This document shows positions 1 through 8,082 of a stretch of DNA of 9,997 bases, in pieces. The stretch is taken from the NCBI GenBank assembly GCA_030833145.1, contig JAURHT010000075.1:1-9997 (forward strand), given 5' to 3'. The DNA is from Aquirufa sp. Its GTDB lineage: Bacteria > Bacteroidota > Bacteroidia > Cytophagales > Spirosomataceae. How positions within the stretch are numbered: the first letter of the stretch is position 1; the number at the start of each line of letters is the position of its first letter. Both the position numbers and the translations under genes were made by a program. The notes beneath the pieces are model-generated. The model worked only from the letters and a program-made list of their open reading frames with translations. It had not been told where the DNA came from and did not search any database.

Positions 1-2180
1 ACTTAGTACCAACTGGTGTGGTGGATGCTTTCGCTGATTCTAAGTTGTTTACTCCTATTGAATTAGATGGTATTGCTAAAGGACGTTCTCTTGATTACCA
101 AGATATGATGGTAAGAAAAGGTATCCAACAAAACCATGCGATCGGTGTTCAAGGTGGTAACGATAAAACGCAATTCTCTATCAATGGTGGATATTTCCAA
201 GATAAAGGTATCATTGAAGGTTTAGATTTCACACGTTATTCTTTACGTGCAAGTGTTGATCACCAAGTGAATAAGTCTTTAAAAGTGGGTGCATCTTCTT
301 ATTTGATGTATGCTGAAACAAATGGAGCTAACTTAAACCCTTATGGTTATTTATTATCTCAAAACCCATTAGCAAGAGCTTATGATGATAGTGGTAACTT
401 GATCTTCCAACAAACGGATGATGCTTTATTAACAAACCCATTGAATGAGATTGTTAAAGGGGCTAAAGTGGATGAGACAAAGAAATACCGTATTTTCAAC
501 AGTATTTATGCTGAGTTACAATTAGCTAAAGGTTTGAAATACCGTGTGAACTTTGGACCAGACTTTACAATTTCTCGTAACGGTCGTTTCAATGGTGCGT
601 TAACAAATGATATCAAAGGTGGTAACCCAACGGCTTCTACGGACAATCGTTTTGGATTTAATTATACGATTGAAAATATCTTAACCTATAACAAGCAATT
701 CAAAGATCACAGCTTGAATGTAACATTATTACAATCAATGCAACGTGATAACTTCGAACAATATACTCAAAGTGTGTTAGGTGTTCCTGTGGAGACGCAA
801 CAGTTTTACAATGTAGGTAATGCGTCTTCTATTCAAGGTGTAGGTTCTAATCTTATTCAATGGACTATTGCATCTTACATGGCTCGTATTAACTACGATT
901 ACAAAGGGAAGTACTTGTTAACAGTTACTGCTCGTCGTGATGGTTCATCTCGTTTCGGTGAAAACTCGAAATGGGGTAACTTCCCAGGTGTAGCCTTAGG
1001 TTGGAATTTACACCAAGAAAACTTCATGAAAGATTTAACTTGGTTAGATGAGTTGAAAATTCGTGCTTCTTATGCGCAAGTAGGTAACCAAGGTCTTTCT
1101 CCTTACCAAACGGTAGGTTTAGAAGGTCGTACATCGTATGCTTGGAATAACACAGCTGCTTATGGATACCGTCCTAACACGATTGGTAATGCAGATTTGA
1201 AATGGGAAACTTCTACTTCTCAAAATATCGGTGCTGACTTCTCTATCTTAAGAGGTCGTATCGCTGGTAGCTTAGAATATTACCAAACAAATACAACGGA
1301 TCTTTTATTATCTGATCAATTACCTACTTCAACTGGTTTCGCTGCCGTTACACGTAACGTAGGGGAGACGATGAACCGTGGTATTGAACTTTCATTATCG
1401 ACTGTTAACATCGATGCTGCAAATGGTTTTAAATGGAATACTGATTTCACTTTCTACAAAAACACAGAAGAAATCGTTTCTCTTTACAACGGAGCGAAAG
1501 ATGACGTAGGTAACCGTTGGTTCATTGGTAAGCCGTTGAACTCGTATTTCGATTATGAGTATGCTGGTATTTGGCAAACTGCGGAATCGGATAAAGCGAA
1601 GGCAATGGGTTTCACGGTAGGTCAAATTAAAGTGAGAGATTCTAATAATGATGGAAAAATTACAGCAGATGACCGTGTGTTATTAGGTTCAGATGTTCCG
1701 TCTTGGACTGGTGGTATCACAAACCGTTTCTCTTATAAAGGATTCGATTTGTCATTCTTCATCTTTACACGTCAAGGACAAATGATTGTTTCTAAGTTCC
1801 ATCAAAACTCTAACTACCTTCAAGGTCGTTATAACCAAATCAAGGTGGATTACTGGACTCCTAATAATCCGAGTGCTAAATATCCTCGTCCGAACTTTAA
1901 CCAAGAGTTCCCTGCATACAATACAGCTATTATGTATTTTGATGGTTCATTCATCAAGGTGCGTAATATTAACGTAGGTTATACTTTCCCAGCTAAAACA
2001 GCTCAGAAATTAGGTTTAGCTTCTTTACGTTTATACGCTAGTATTCAACAACCATTTATCTTCTCGAACTACCGTTCTAAAGAAAATGGTGTGGATCCAG
2101 AGACATCTAACGGTAACGTAGATAACAACGTAACTCCGGCTACATCTGTTTCTACGTTCGGTTTAAATATTAAATTTTAA
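1..2180 (+). CDS. SusC/RagA-family TonB-dependent outer-membrane receptor (5' end missing)
   Basis: This is the C-terminal part of a SusC-type TonB-dependent transporter, the outer-membrane barrel that imports glycans or other large nutrients using TonB energy. The frame is open from the left edge: the codons before the first GTG (18) read LVPTG, so GTG is internal. About 725 residues are present of a family length near 1000. The signal peptide, carboxypeptidase-like domain and most of the plug are therefore probably outside the window. Visible family features are the early barrel segment with QNHAIGVQGGND and GYFQDKGIIEG, repeated amphipathic strands, the late segment DSNNDGKITADDR followed by SWTGGITNRFSYKGFDLS, and a final strand ending in Phe (FGLNIKF). 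The Asp/Asn-rich segment at 1638-1673 fits an EF-hand calcium loop. A SusD gene follows after 11 bases. Arginine is encoded by CGT in 28 of 32 cases, which suggests high expression. The substrate cannot be told from sequence. Confidence 0.95.
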   Translation, partial: LVPTGVVDAFADSKLFTPIELDGIAKGRSLDYQDMMVRKGIQQNHAIGVQGGNDKTQFSINGGYFQDKGIIEGLDFTRYSLRASVDHQVNKSLKVGASSYLMYAETNGANLNPYGYLLSQNPLARAYDDSGNLIFQQTDDALLTNPLNEIVKGAKVDETKKYRIFNSIYAELQLAKGLKYRVNFGPDFTISRNGRFNGALTNDIKGGNPTASTDNRFGFNYTIENILTYNKQFKDHSLNVTLLQSMQRDNFEQYTQSVLGVPVETQQFYNVGNASSIQGVGSNLIQWTIASYMARINYDYKGKYLLTVTARRDGSSRFGENSKWGNFPGVALGWNLHQENFMKDLTWLDELKIRASYAQVGNQGLSPYQTVGLEGRTSYAWNNTAAYGYRPNTIGNADLKWETSTSQNIGADFSILRGRIAGSLEYYQTNTTDLLLSDQLPTSTGFAAVTRNVGETMNRGIELSLSTVNIDAANGFKWNTDFTFYKNTEEIVSLYNGAKDDVGNRWFIGKPLNSYFDYEYAGIWQTAESDKAKAMGFTVGQIKVRDSNNDGKITADDRVLLGSDVPSWTGGITNRFSYKGFDLSFFIFTRQGQMIVSKFHQNSNYLQGRYNQIKVDYWTPNNPSAKYPRPNFNQEFPAYNTAIMYFDGSFIKVRNINVGYTFPAKTAQKLGLASLRLYASIQQPFIFSNYRSKENGVDPETSNGNVDNNVTPATSVSTFGLNIKF

Positions 2181-2191
2181 TCCCTGAAATA

Positions 2192-3865
2192 ATGAAAAGT
2201 TTATATATCAAAAATTCATTAAAATCATTAGGTATTGCTTCAGCGATTATGTTGGGTACTGCCTCATGTAGTGATCTGCTGAAAGAGACAGTGGTTTCTC
2301 AGATCAGTAACGATTACATTGCTACGACTCCAGGATTCGTAGCAGCAACAAATGCTGCGTATACTCCACTTCGTTCATTCTATGCAACTGAACGTGGTTT
2401 AACGATGTCAGAATACGGAACAGATATTTATAGTGCAGGTGCGGATGGTTCTTTCAAAGGATTCCACTTTTATGATTCACAATTAACTTCTTCAGTTAGC
2501 ATTTTGGCTGAATTATGGGATGAAACCTACAAAGGTATCAATACAATTAATGCAGTTATTGATCGTGCTCCAACAGTAACTGGTATTACCGATGCGGTTA
2601 AGAATACGCGTGTAGCTGAGATGAAGTATTTGCGTGCACATTATTACTTTATTTTAGTTCAACAGTTTGGTCCTTTGGATTTACGTTTAAAGGAAACAAC
2701 TGGTCCTACAAAAACAGCTGTTCGTGCGTCTGAGCAAGCAGTTTACAAGCAAATAGAAACAGATTTATTAGCAGCAATTCCGGTTTTACCTGCAACGAAA
2801 GCAGCAGGAGATTATGGTCGTGCTACTAAGGCTGCTGCTGAGAATTTGTTAGCAAAAGTGTATTTAACACGTGCTTCTTCGAAATTTGCGGAATCTACTG
2901 ATTATGCAAATGCGGCTACTTTATGTAATAATGTAATTGCTAACTATGGCTTTAAATTATTACCTGATTTTGCTTCTGTATTTGATCAATCGAATCAAAT
3001 TAATGATGAAGTTATTTTTGCAGTACAGTATACTCAAGATCCATTAACAAATGGTTTTGTGGATAACCAAGGTAATAAGCTTCACTTATACTTTGGTATG
3101 CAATATGATGTTCAACCAGGTATGCAGCGTGACGTTGTGAATGGTCGTCCATTTAAGCGTTTGAAACCAACTCCTTATTTGTTGAATACAGTATTTGCTG
3201 ATCGTGTGAACGATACGCGTTATAAGAAGACATTTAAAGATACTTGGTATTCAAATAAGCCATCTGCTACGCCAATCAATACTACATTTGATGCATCTAA
3301 GGCTACGTTAACTTATAAAGCAGGTGATACGGCTATCTTTATTCCGGGTTATGAGATGTCTTTAGCGGAGCGTGCTACTAAGAAATACCAAGTATTGGTT
3401 CCTAGTTTATACAACTTTGCTTTATTCCCTACATTACAGAAATTCTTCGATCCACTTCGTCCGGATATGACGTATGAAAATGGTTCTCGTGATTATTTTG
3501 TACATCGTTTAGCGGATACTTATTTGATGTTAGCGGAAGCTCAATTCAAATTAGGCAAACAAGCTGAATCGGTAGCAGCCATCAATATGGTACGTGTACG
3601 TGCTGCAGCTGCTGGTAAGGCAGATGCGATGAAAGTGACTTCTGTGGATATGAACTTAATCATGGAAGAACGTGCTCGTGAGCTTGCTGGAGAGCAAACA
3701 CGTTGGATGGACTTAAAGCGTTGGAATAATTTAGTGGAGCGTGTTAAACTTTACAACACTGACGGTGCTGTAGGTGTTAAGGACATCCACTATGTGCGTC
3801 CTATTCCACAAAAACAAGTTGATTTATCTGAAAATGGAGGTTTCCCTCAAAATTCAGGTTACTAA
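2192..3865 (+). CDS. SusD/RagB-family nutrient-binding outer-membrane lipoprotein
   Basis: This is the surface lipoprotein partner of the preceding SusC; the family forms the lid of the SusC barrel and binds the nutrient. The product is 557 residues, normal for the family. The N-terminus has a basic stretch, a hydrophobic segment and a lipobox-like GTASC with Cys26 as the likely lipidated residue (Thr at -3 is a loose fit). The N-terminal SusD-like domain includes the TPR-type helix MKYLRAHYYFIL starting near residue 144. The C-terminal RagB/SusD domain shows YLMLAEAQFKLGK (from about 444) and EERARELAGEQTRWMDLKRW (492-511), both typical. It ends in QNSGY, a variant of the usual QNPGY ending. 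The ATG lies 11 bases after the susC stop, with no Shine-Dalgarno, as is usual in Bacteroidota. It is followed at once by an intrinsic terminator, so it is probably the last gene of the susCD transcript. Confidence 0.95.
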   Translation: MKSLYIKNSLKSLGIASAIMLGTASCSDLLKETVVSQISNDYIATTPGFVAATNAAYTPLRSFYATERGLTMSEYGTDIYSAGADGSFKGFHFYDSQLTSSVSILAELWDETYKGINTINAVIDRAPTVTGITDAVKNTRVAEMKYLRAHYYFILVQQFGPLDLRLKETTGPTKTAVRASEQAVYKQIETDLLAAIPVLPATKAAGDYGRATKAAAENLLAKVYLTRASSKFAESTDYANAATLCNNVIANYGFKLLPDFASVFDQSNQINDEVIFAVQYTQDPLTNGFVDNQGNKLHLYFGMQYDVQPGMQRDVVNGRPFKRLKPTPYLLNTVFADRVNDTRYKKTFKDTWYSNKPSATPINTTFDASKATLTYKAGDTAIFIPGYEMSLAERATKKYQVLVPSLYNFALFPTLQKFFDPLRPDMTYENGSRDYFVHRLADTYLMLAEAQFKLGKQAESVAAINMVRVRAAAAGKADAMKVTSVDMNLIMEERARELAGEQTRWMDLKRWNNLVERVKLYNTDGAVGVKDIHYVRPIPQKQVDLSENGGFPQNSGY

Positions 3866-3887
3866 GATTAATTTGATTTCTTACTTT

Positions 3888-3920
3888 AGATTCCGAAGGT
3901 CTTCTGGCCTTCGGAATTTT
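3888..3920 (+). terminator. Intrinsic terminator after susD
   Basis: A perfect 9-base-pair stem (3891-3899 with 3908-3916, TTCCGAAGG/CCTTCGGAA) closes an 8-base loop. The A3890-T3917 pair and weaker pairs extend it, and a T-rich run follows (TTTTATTTATT). It begins about 22 bases after the susD stop. It should end most susCD transcription before the DUF6807 gene, although leakage could still feed that gene because no promoter is obvious in the remaining 15 bases. Confidence 0.85.
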
Positions 3921-3934
3921 ATTTATTAAGCATT

Positions 3935-4969
3935 ATGAAAATGATTTTCACCTTGGTTTTAGGGCTTTGCAGTTTTGCTACCCTCGCACAAAACCTTCCT
4001 GTTTCTTTTAAGAATGGTAAAACATCTGTGGACGTGTCAATAGGTGGTAAACCTTTCACTTCCTATTTCTTTCCAGGTCAGGATGTATTAAAGAAAGCGG
4101 TTCTGTTTCCGTTAATTTCTGCTCAAGGAACAACGATTACGCGTGGTTATCCTATGGCACCTCGTGCAGGAGAGCGGGTAGATCATCCGCATCACGTAGG
4201 TATGTGGTTGAATTATGAGGATGTTAATGGTTTTGACTATTGGAACAACTCCACTAACATTATTGCTTCTTTGCAGAATCATAAAATGGGAACGATTGTT
4301 CATATGTCCATTGTAAAACAAGATGCAAAGAAAGGCTTGTTAGAAGTGTCAGCTGATTGGATAGATAATGATGGTAAAGGTCAAAAGGTATTGCAAGAAA
4401 AGACAACTTATGTTTTTTCTGGTACGGCTGATTCAAGAACGGTAGATCGTATTACTACTTTAACGGCTGTTGCAGACCAAGTTTTATTTAGAGATGTGAA
4501 AGATGGTATGTTTGCTATCCGTGTAGCACGTCAGTTAGAAATTCCATCGAATAAACCGGATGTATTTACAGATGCACATGGCGTTGAAACCAAAGTGCCT
4601 GTCATGGATAATACGGGTGTAAATGGCGATTATTGGAGCTCTGAGGGAGTGAAAGGGGAGGCTGTTTGGAGTACACGTGCAAAATGGATGAATCTACATG
4701 GGGAGATGGATAATCATCCGATTTCTGTAACTATTTTCGATCATCCGTCTAATGTGTCTTATCCAAGTTATTGGCATGCACGTGGTTATGGTTTGTTTGC
4801 TGTGAATCCTTTAGGAGCTAAAGTATTTAGTAATGGAAAGGATGAACGTAATTTAACTTTGAAAAAAGGAGAATCTGTTACGTTTAGATACCGTACATTG
4901 ATTTCTGATCGATTAAATTCGAAAGAGGAATTAGACAAAATTCAAGCGGAATTCGCTTCAGTGAAGTAA
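3935..4969 (+). CDS. DUF6807 (PmoA-like) secreted protein
   Basis: This looks like a member of the DUF6807 family, historically labelled 'methane oxygenase PmoA'; that name is misleading and gives no evidence of methane oxidation. Residues 1-18 form a type I signal peptide with a hydrophobic core and likely cleavage after TLA before Gln19, so the 344-residue product should be periplasmic or exported. Family hallmarks seen are a TRGYPM segment, the histidine cluster DHPHHVGMW (83-91) followed by DVNGFDYW, and near the C-terminus SYWHARGYGLFAVNPLG (His281 region). The conserved His residues could bind metal or substrate, but the biochemical role is not known to me. Such genes occur near carbohydrate-uptake and Gfo/Idh/MocA oxidoreductase genes in Bacteroidota, so a role in sugar handling is an inference from its SusCD neighbour. 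A terminator hairpin lies between it and susD, and another follows its stop. Confidence 0.85.
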   Translation: MKMIFTLVLGLCSFATLAQNLPVSFKNGKTSVDVSIGGKPFTSYFFPGQDVLKKAVLFPLISAQGTTITRGYPMAPRAGERVDHPHHVGMWLNYEDVNGFDYWNNSTNIIASLQNHKMGTIVHMSIVKQDAKKGLLEVSADWIDNDGKGQKVLQEKTTYVFSGTADSRTVDRITTLTAVADQVLFRDVKDGMFAIRVARQLEIPSNKPDVFTDAHGVETKVPVMDNTGVNGDYWSSEGVKGEAVWSTRAKWMNLHGEMDNHPISVTIFDHPSNVSYPSYWHARGYGLFAVNPLGAKVFSNGKDERNLTLKKGESVTFRYRTLISDRLNSKEELDKIQAEFASVK

Positions 4970-4987
4970 TTTTTAAGAAAATACTCT

Positions 4988-4995
4988 TATTTTTG
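4988..4995 (+). promoter_or_regulatory. Putative Bacteroidota -7 promoter element (TATTTTTG)
   Basis: TATTTTTG matches the Bacteroidota housekeeping -7 consensus TAnnTTTG exactly. It sits 42 bases before the ATG of the beta-CASP gene. No clear TTG or TTTG element lies at the expected distance upstream, so support is the -7 box and its position only. A start near 5002 would place the following hairpin at the very 5' end of the transcript. Confidence 0.45.
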
Positions 4996-5004
4996 TAAGG
5001 TAAA

Positions 5005-5028
5005 GGGGGCTCTTGTAGCCCCTATTTT
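5005..5028 (+). terminator. Hairpin after the DUF6807 gene, probable intrinsic terminator
   Basis: GGGGCT (5006-5011) pairs with AGCCCC (5017-5022) around a 5-base loop, with a G-T pair extending it at 5005/5023. A T-rich stretch ATTTTCTTTATT follows. This fits an intrinsic terminator for the DUF6807 gene, which stops 36 bases earlier. The T run is interrupted, and the hairpin lies downstream of a promoter-like box, so it could instead be part of the leader of the next gene. Confidence 0.6.
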
Positions 5029-5037
5029 CTTTATTCT

Positions 5038-6462
5038 ATGCAATTATCCTTTTTAGGAGCCGCTAGACAGGTGACAGGCAGTATGTTCTTGTTACAATTA
5101 GAAGACGGCTATCAAATATTAATCGATTGTGGAACGGACATGGAGCGAAAGATCGACTTCGAAGAGCCGGTAGAGCAAAAGTCTTTTTTTCCTTTCGATG
5201 CTTCTCTCATTAATTTAGTTATTCTTACGCATGCGCACATAGATCACTCGGGTAACATTCCTATGTTATACCGGGAAGGATATGAGGGCCAAATCCTTTG
5301 TACACCTCCAACCGCTGATTTAGCAGAGTTGTTATTGATGGATTCTGCTAGTTTGCATTTGCGTCGTTTGAAAGCAGCACAAGGCGAGAGTCGCAAGAAA
5401 CACAAGCAAATGGATCGCTTACTTCGGAAAGGGGATCTCTATCTTCAGAAAGATGTGGAGAATGCGATGGATAACTTTGTGACTTTGCAGTTTAATCGGA
5501 AATTTGTTGTATTTCCAGGTTTAGAGATTACGTTTGTGCCAGCTGGTCACTTATTAGGTGCTGCACATGTATTGATATCAGTTAAAGAGAATGGGGAGAC
5601 GAAAACCATTGGATTTAGTGGTGATATAGGAAGAGCTAATTATCCTTTACATATTGATCCTCAGCCTTTTCCTGAGGTGGATTACTTAGTTTGTGAAACA
5701 ACCTATGGCAATCGTATTCATGCTGACAAGGATAGTCCGATGGATGCTTTGGGAAAAGTCATTCAAGAAACCTGCATCGATCGTCCAGGTCGTTTAGTTA
5801 TTCCAGCTTTTTCCGTAGGTAGAACGCAGGCGGTTTTGTATACGCTTAATAAATTGATAGAAGAACGTAATTTTCCAGCGGTTCGCGTATTTACGGATAG
5901 TCCAATGGGTAGAAGTTCAACGAAGATTTATTCTAAATATTTATCCTATTTAAATCCGGAAGCTCGTGAGTTCCATAAAGACAATGACGAACTTTTTGAT
6001 GTTGATAATTTGATATTCCTTCAAACAGAGAAAGAGAGTAAGGCAATTAAAGATTACCGTGAGCCTTGTATTATTATTTCATCTTCAGGTATGATTTCTG
6101 GTGGTCGTGTAGAGCAGCATATCGCTGATAATATTTCCAATACTTACGCTACGATTCTATTGATTGGTTATACTGCTGAAGGAACTTTAGGACGTCAACT
6201 TTTAGCGGGGACAGATAGAATAGTGGTGAAAGATCGCGAGTATAAGGTGAATGCGCAAATTCGTAAGATTGACGTATTCTCTGGACATGCAGATCAGACC
6301 GGGCTTTTAGATTTTGTTAAACAACAGAAGCCTAGTAAATTAAAAAAGATATTCCTGTCCCACGGGGAAGAAGAAAGCATGCTAGAGTTCTCTTCCATAT
6401 TAAATGGATTAGGATTTAGTGACGTTATTTTGCCTCAAAAGGAAGAGACTTTCGAGCTTTAA
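5038..6462 (+). CDS. MBL-fold / beta-CASP RNA metallohydrolase
   Basis: The product is 474 residues and belongs to the metallo-beta-lactamase superfamily with a beta-CASP insert, the group of RNA-processing exo/endonucleases related to CPSF73/Ysh1. The N-terminal MBL core shows the zinc motif THAHIDH (His65, His67, Asp69, His70), then AGHLLGAAH (His171, His177 region) and FSGDIG with the metal-bridging Asp196. CETTYGNRIH opens the beta-CASP portion, which continues with IPAFSVGRTQAVLY and IISSSGMISGGR. The C-terminal MBL part has FSGHADQTG (His417) and LSHGEEE (His442). All expected metal ligands appear intact, so the enzyme is predicted active on RNA in the cytoplasm. Its physiological substrate is unknown. 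The ATG at 5038 directly begins the first beta strand (MQLSFLGAARQVTGS), as in homologues. No Shine-Dalgarno is seen. accA follows after 29 bases. Confidence 0.92.
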   Translation: MQLSFLGAARQVTGSMFLLQLEDGYQILIDCGTDMERKIDFEEPVEQKSFFPFDASLINLVILTHAHIDHSGNIPMLYREGYEGQILCTPPTADLAELLLMDSASLHLRRLKAAQGESRKKHKQMDRLLRKGDLYLQKDVENAMDNFVTLQFNRKFVVFPGLEITFVPAGHLLGAAHVLISVKENGETKTIGFSGDIGRANYPLHIDPQPFPEVDYLVCETTYGNRIHADKDSPMDALGKVIQETCIDRPGRLVIPAFSVGRTQAVLYTLNKLIEERNFPAVRVFTDSPMGRSSTKIYSKYLSYLNPEAREFHKDNDELFDVDNLIFLQTEKESKAIKDYREPCIIISSSGMISGGRVEQHIADNISNTYATILLIGYTAEGTLGRQLLAGTDRIVVKDREYKVNAQIRKIDVFSGHADQTGLLDFVKQQKPSKLKKIFLSHGEEESMLEFSSILNGLGFSDVILPQKEETFEL

Positions 6463-6465
6463 TTT

Positions 6466-6473
6466 TATTTTTG
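6466..6473 (+). promoter_or_regulatory. Putative Bacteroidota -7 promoter element (TATTTTTG) before accA
   Basis: This is a second exact TATTTTTG, identical to the one at 4988-4995. It lies in the 29-base gap between the beta-CASP gene and accA, 18 bases before the accA ATG. A start near 6480 would give a leader of roughly a dozen bases. No good -33 TTG is visible 17-23 bases upstream. It could give accA and the two genes behind it their own promoter, but AT-rich gaps produce this octamer easily. Confidence 0.4.
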
Positions 6474-6491
6474 TATTAAAATTTACGCCTT

Positions 6492-7448
6492 ATGAAAACA
6501 TTATTGGAATTTGAAAAGCCGATCGCTGAATTAGAAGATAAACTGATTGAAATGCGTAAGCTTGCTTTAGAGAATAATGTCGATGTGACAGCTGCTGTTG
6601 CCTCTTTGACTGATAAGATTTTAGAATTGAAAAAGGAAACATTTTCGAATTTGACGCGCTGGCAGCGTGTTCAACTTTCGCGTCATCCAGATCGTCCTTA
6701 TACGTTTGATTACATAGAGCATTTGTGTGAGGAATTTATTGAAATCCACGGTGATCGGAATGTAGGTGATGATAAAGCTATGGTAGGTGGTTTTGGTACC
6801 ATTGATGGAGAAATGTCTGTCATGTTTATTGGTCAGCAAAAAGGGCGCAATACGAAAGAACGTCAGTTCCGTAATTTTGGGATGCCTAATCCTGAAGGAT
6901 ATAGAAAAGCGCTTCGCTTAATGAAAATGGCGGAGAAGTTTAACAAGCCTATTGTATGTCTAATTGATACTCCGGGAGCATTTCCTGGTTTAGAAGCGGA
7001 GGAAAGAGGTCAAGGAGAGGCAATCGCACGTAATATTCGCGATATGTTTATGCTTAAGGTACCTGTTATTTGCGTGATTATTGGTGAGGGTGCTTCTGGT
7101 GGTGCTTTAGGTATTGCTGTGGGTGACCGCGTCTTAATGATGGAAAATACGTGGTATTCTGTTATTTCTCCAGAGTCTTGTTCTTCGATTTTATGGAGAA
7201 GTTGGAACTATAAAGAACAAGCTGCTGAGGCCTTGAAATTAACGGCTAATGATATGTTAGCGAATAAGTTGATTGATGGCATCATTCCTGAGCCTTTAGG
7301 TGGGGCACATCTTCATCCTGAAGAGGCTGCAGCGACCTTGAAAGAAGTGCTTAAAAAGGAATTAGCTGTTTTATCTGCATTGGACCCTGCTACGCGAATT
7401 GCGCAACGTATCGATAAGTTTGGTGCCATGGGTGAGGTGATTGAATAA
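6492..7448 (+). CDS. accA: Acetyl-CoA carboxylase carboxyltransferase subunit alpha
   Basis: AccA pairs with AccD to form the carboxyltransferase that moves the carboxyl group from biotin on AccB to acetyl-CoA, giving malonyl-CoA for fatty-acid synthesis in the cytoplasm. The 318-residue length matches the bacterial family. Seen in order are an N-terminal helical segment ([20 protein letters not shown]), the [12 protein letters not shown] region, [28 protein letters not shown], the crotonase-fold core [20 protein letters not shown] (Asp159 in DTPGAFPG) and the oxyanion segment [10 protein letters not shown] (198-207). No zinc finger is present, as expected because that sits on AccD, whose gene is not in the window. 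The ATG at 6492 gives the normal family N-terminus. The stop is one base before the ATG of the HAD gene, which implies co-transcription and probable translational coupling. Confidence 0.97.
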   Translation: MKTLLEFEKPIAELEDKLIEMRKLALENNVDVTAAVASLTDKILELKKETFSNLTRWQRVQLSRHPDRPYTFDYIEHLCEEFIEIHGDRNVGDDKAMVGGFGTIDGEMSVMFIGQQKGRNTKERQFRNFGMPNPEGYRKALRLMKMAEKFNKPIVCLIDTPGAFPGLEAEERGQGEAIARNIRDMFMLKVPVICVIIGEGASGGALGIAVGDRVLMMENTWYSVISPESCSSILWRSWNYKEQAAEALKLTANDMLANKLIDGIIPEPLGGAHLHPEEAAATLKEVLKKELAVLSALDPATRIAQRIDKFGAMGEVIE

Positions 7449-7449
7449 G

Positions 7450-8082
7450 ATGTCAGCTCCTAAAGCCATCATTTTTGATTTAGGTAATGTTTTATTACCT
7501 ATTGACTTGTCTCTTACCTATGAGGCTTTTTCACTCTATTCTTCTTTAAGTTCGTCAGAAATAGCATCTTCCATATTAGAGCATCAGCTATGGGTTCCCT
7601 ATGAATCAGGTCAACAAACAGATCTCGAGTTTAGGGATTATCTTCGATCGCACTTGGATTTAACTATTTCTGATGCGGATTTTGATCATGCCTTTTCTGC
7701 CTTATTATTAGACTTTCATGATGGAGTATACGAATGGATAGCTTCACTGAAATCACAGTTTCATCTAATTCTTTTAAGCAATACCAGTTCTATACATGCT
7801 GAGCGATTTACTAAGGTATCCTTAGGCGCTGAAGGACAAAATCTTTTCAGTCTGTTTAATCACGTGTATTATTCATTTGAAATGGGGCTTGTGAAACCTG
7901 ATTTAGCTATTTACCAACAGGTATTGAGCGAACAAGGATTTTCTGCTGAAGAAGTATTGTTTTTTGATGATAATGTCACTAATATTAATTCAGCTAAATC
8001 AATGGGGATTCAATCCTATTTAATTGATCCTAGTCGTTCCTTTATACAAATACAAGAAATTTTAGATACCTATGTTAGTTAG
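7450..8082 (+). CDS. HAD-superfamily phosphatase (subfamily IA, YihX-like)
   Basis: The 210-residue product has the four HAD motifs. Motif I is FDLGNVLLPID with nucleophile Asp10, where Gly12 stands in the place of the usual acid Asp, a pattern found in YihX-like and epoxide-hydrolase-like HADs. Motif II is LLSNTSS (Ser110-Asn111-Thr112), motif III is GLVKPD (Lys149), and motif IV is FFDDNVTN (Asp173, Asp174). The helical stretch between motifs I and II is a C1-type cap. It should be a soluble Mg-dependent phosphatase; the substrate is not predictable, although YihX itself acts on glucose-1-phosphate. I chose ATG 7450, one base after the accA stop, over the TTG at 7441 because it gives the normal short lead to motif I. 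A purine-rich GGTGAGGTG at 7431-7439 may act as a weak ribosome site. The 3' end overlaps the acyltransferase start by 11 bases. Confidence 0.9.
   Translation: MSAPKAIIFDLGNVLLPIDLSLTYEAFSLYSSLSSSEIASSILEHQLWVPYESGQQTDLEFRDYLRSHLDLTISDADFDHAFSALLLDFHDGVYEWIASLKSQFHLILLSNTSSIHAERFTKVSLGAEGQNLFSLFNHVYYSFEMGLVKPDLAIYQQVLSEQGFSAEEVLFFDDNVTNINSAKSMGIQSYLIDPSRSFIQIQEILDTYVS

Noticed and set aside
1395..1625. 76-residue open frame on the minus strand
   Set aside because: It lies wholly inside the susC gene, its protein has no recognisable domain, and the susC frame is clearly the coding one.
1786..1977. 63-residue open frame on the plus strand
   Set aside because: It is a shifted frame inside susC with an unnatural composition; susC continues in its own frame to 2180.
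3882..3889. TACTTTAG as a possible -7 promoter box for the DUF6807 gene
   Set aside because: It misses the consensus TAnnTTTG at one key base, lacks a spaced TTG upstream, and lies ahead of the terminator, which would stop the transcript.
4112..4321. 69-residue open frame on the minus strand
   Set aside because: It is antisense to the conserved DHPHH region of the DUF6807 gene and resembles no protein family.
3935..4969. Methane monooxygenase subunit (PmoA)
   Set aside because: The family name is a historical mislabel. The protein is a secreted soluble type without the multiple membrane helices of true PmoA, and no pmoB or pmoC is nearby.
6621..6839. 72-residue open frame on the minus strand
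   Set aside because: It is antisense to conserved accA codons with no independent support.
7441..7449. TTG start for the HAD gene, overlapping accA
   Set aside because: ATG at 7450 is in the same frame, one base after the accA stop, and gives the usual short lead before the FDLGNVL motif.
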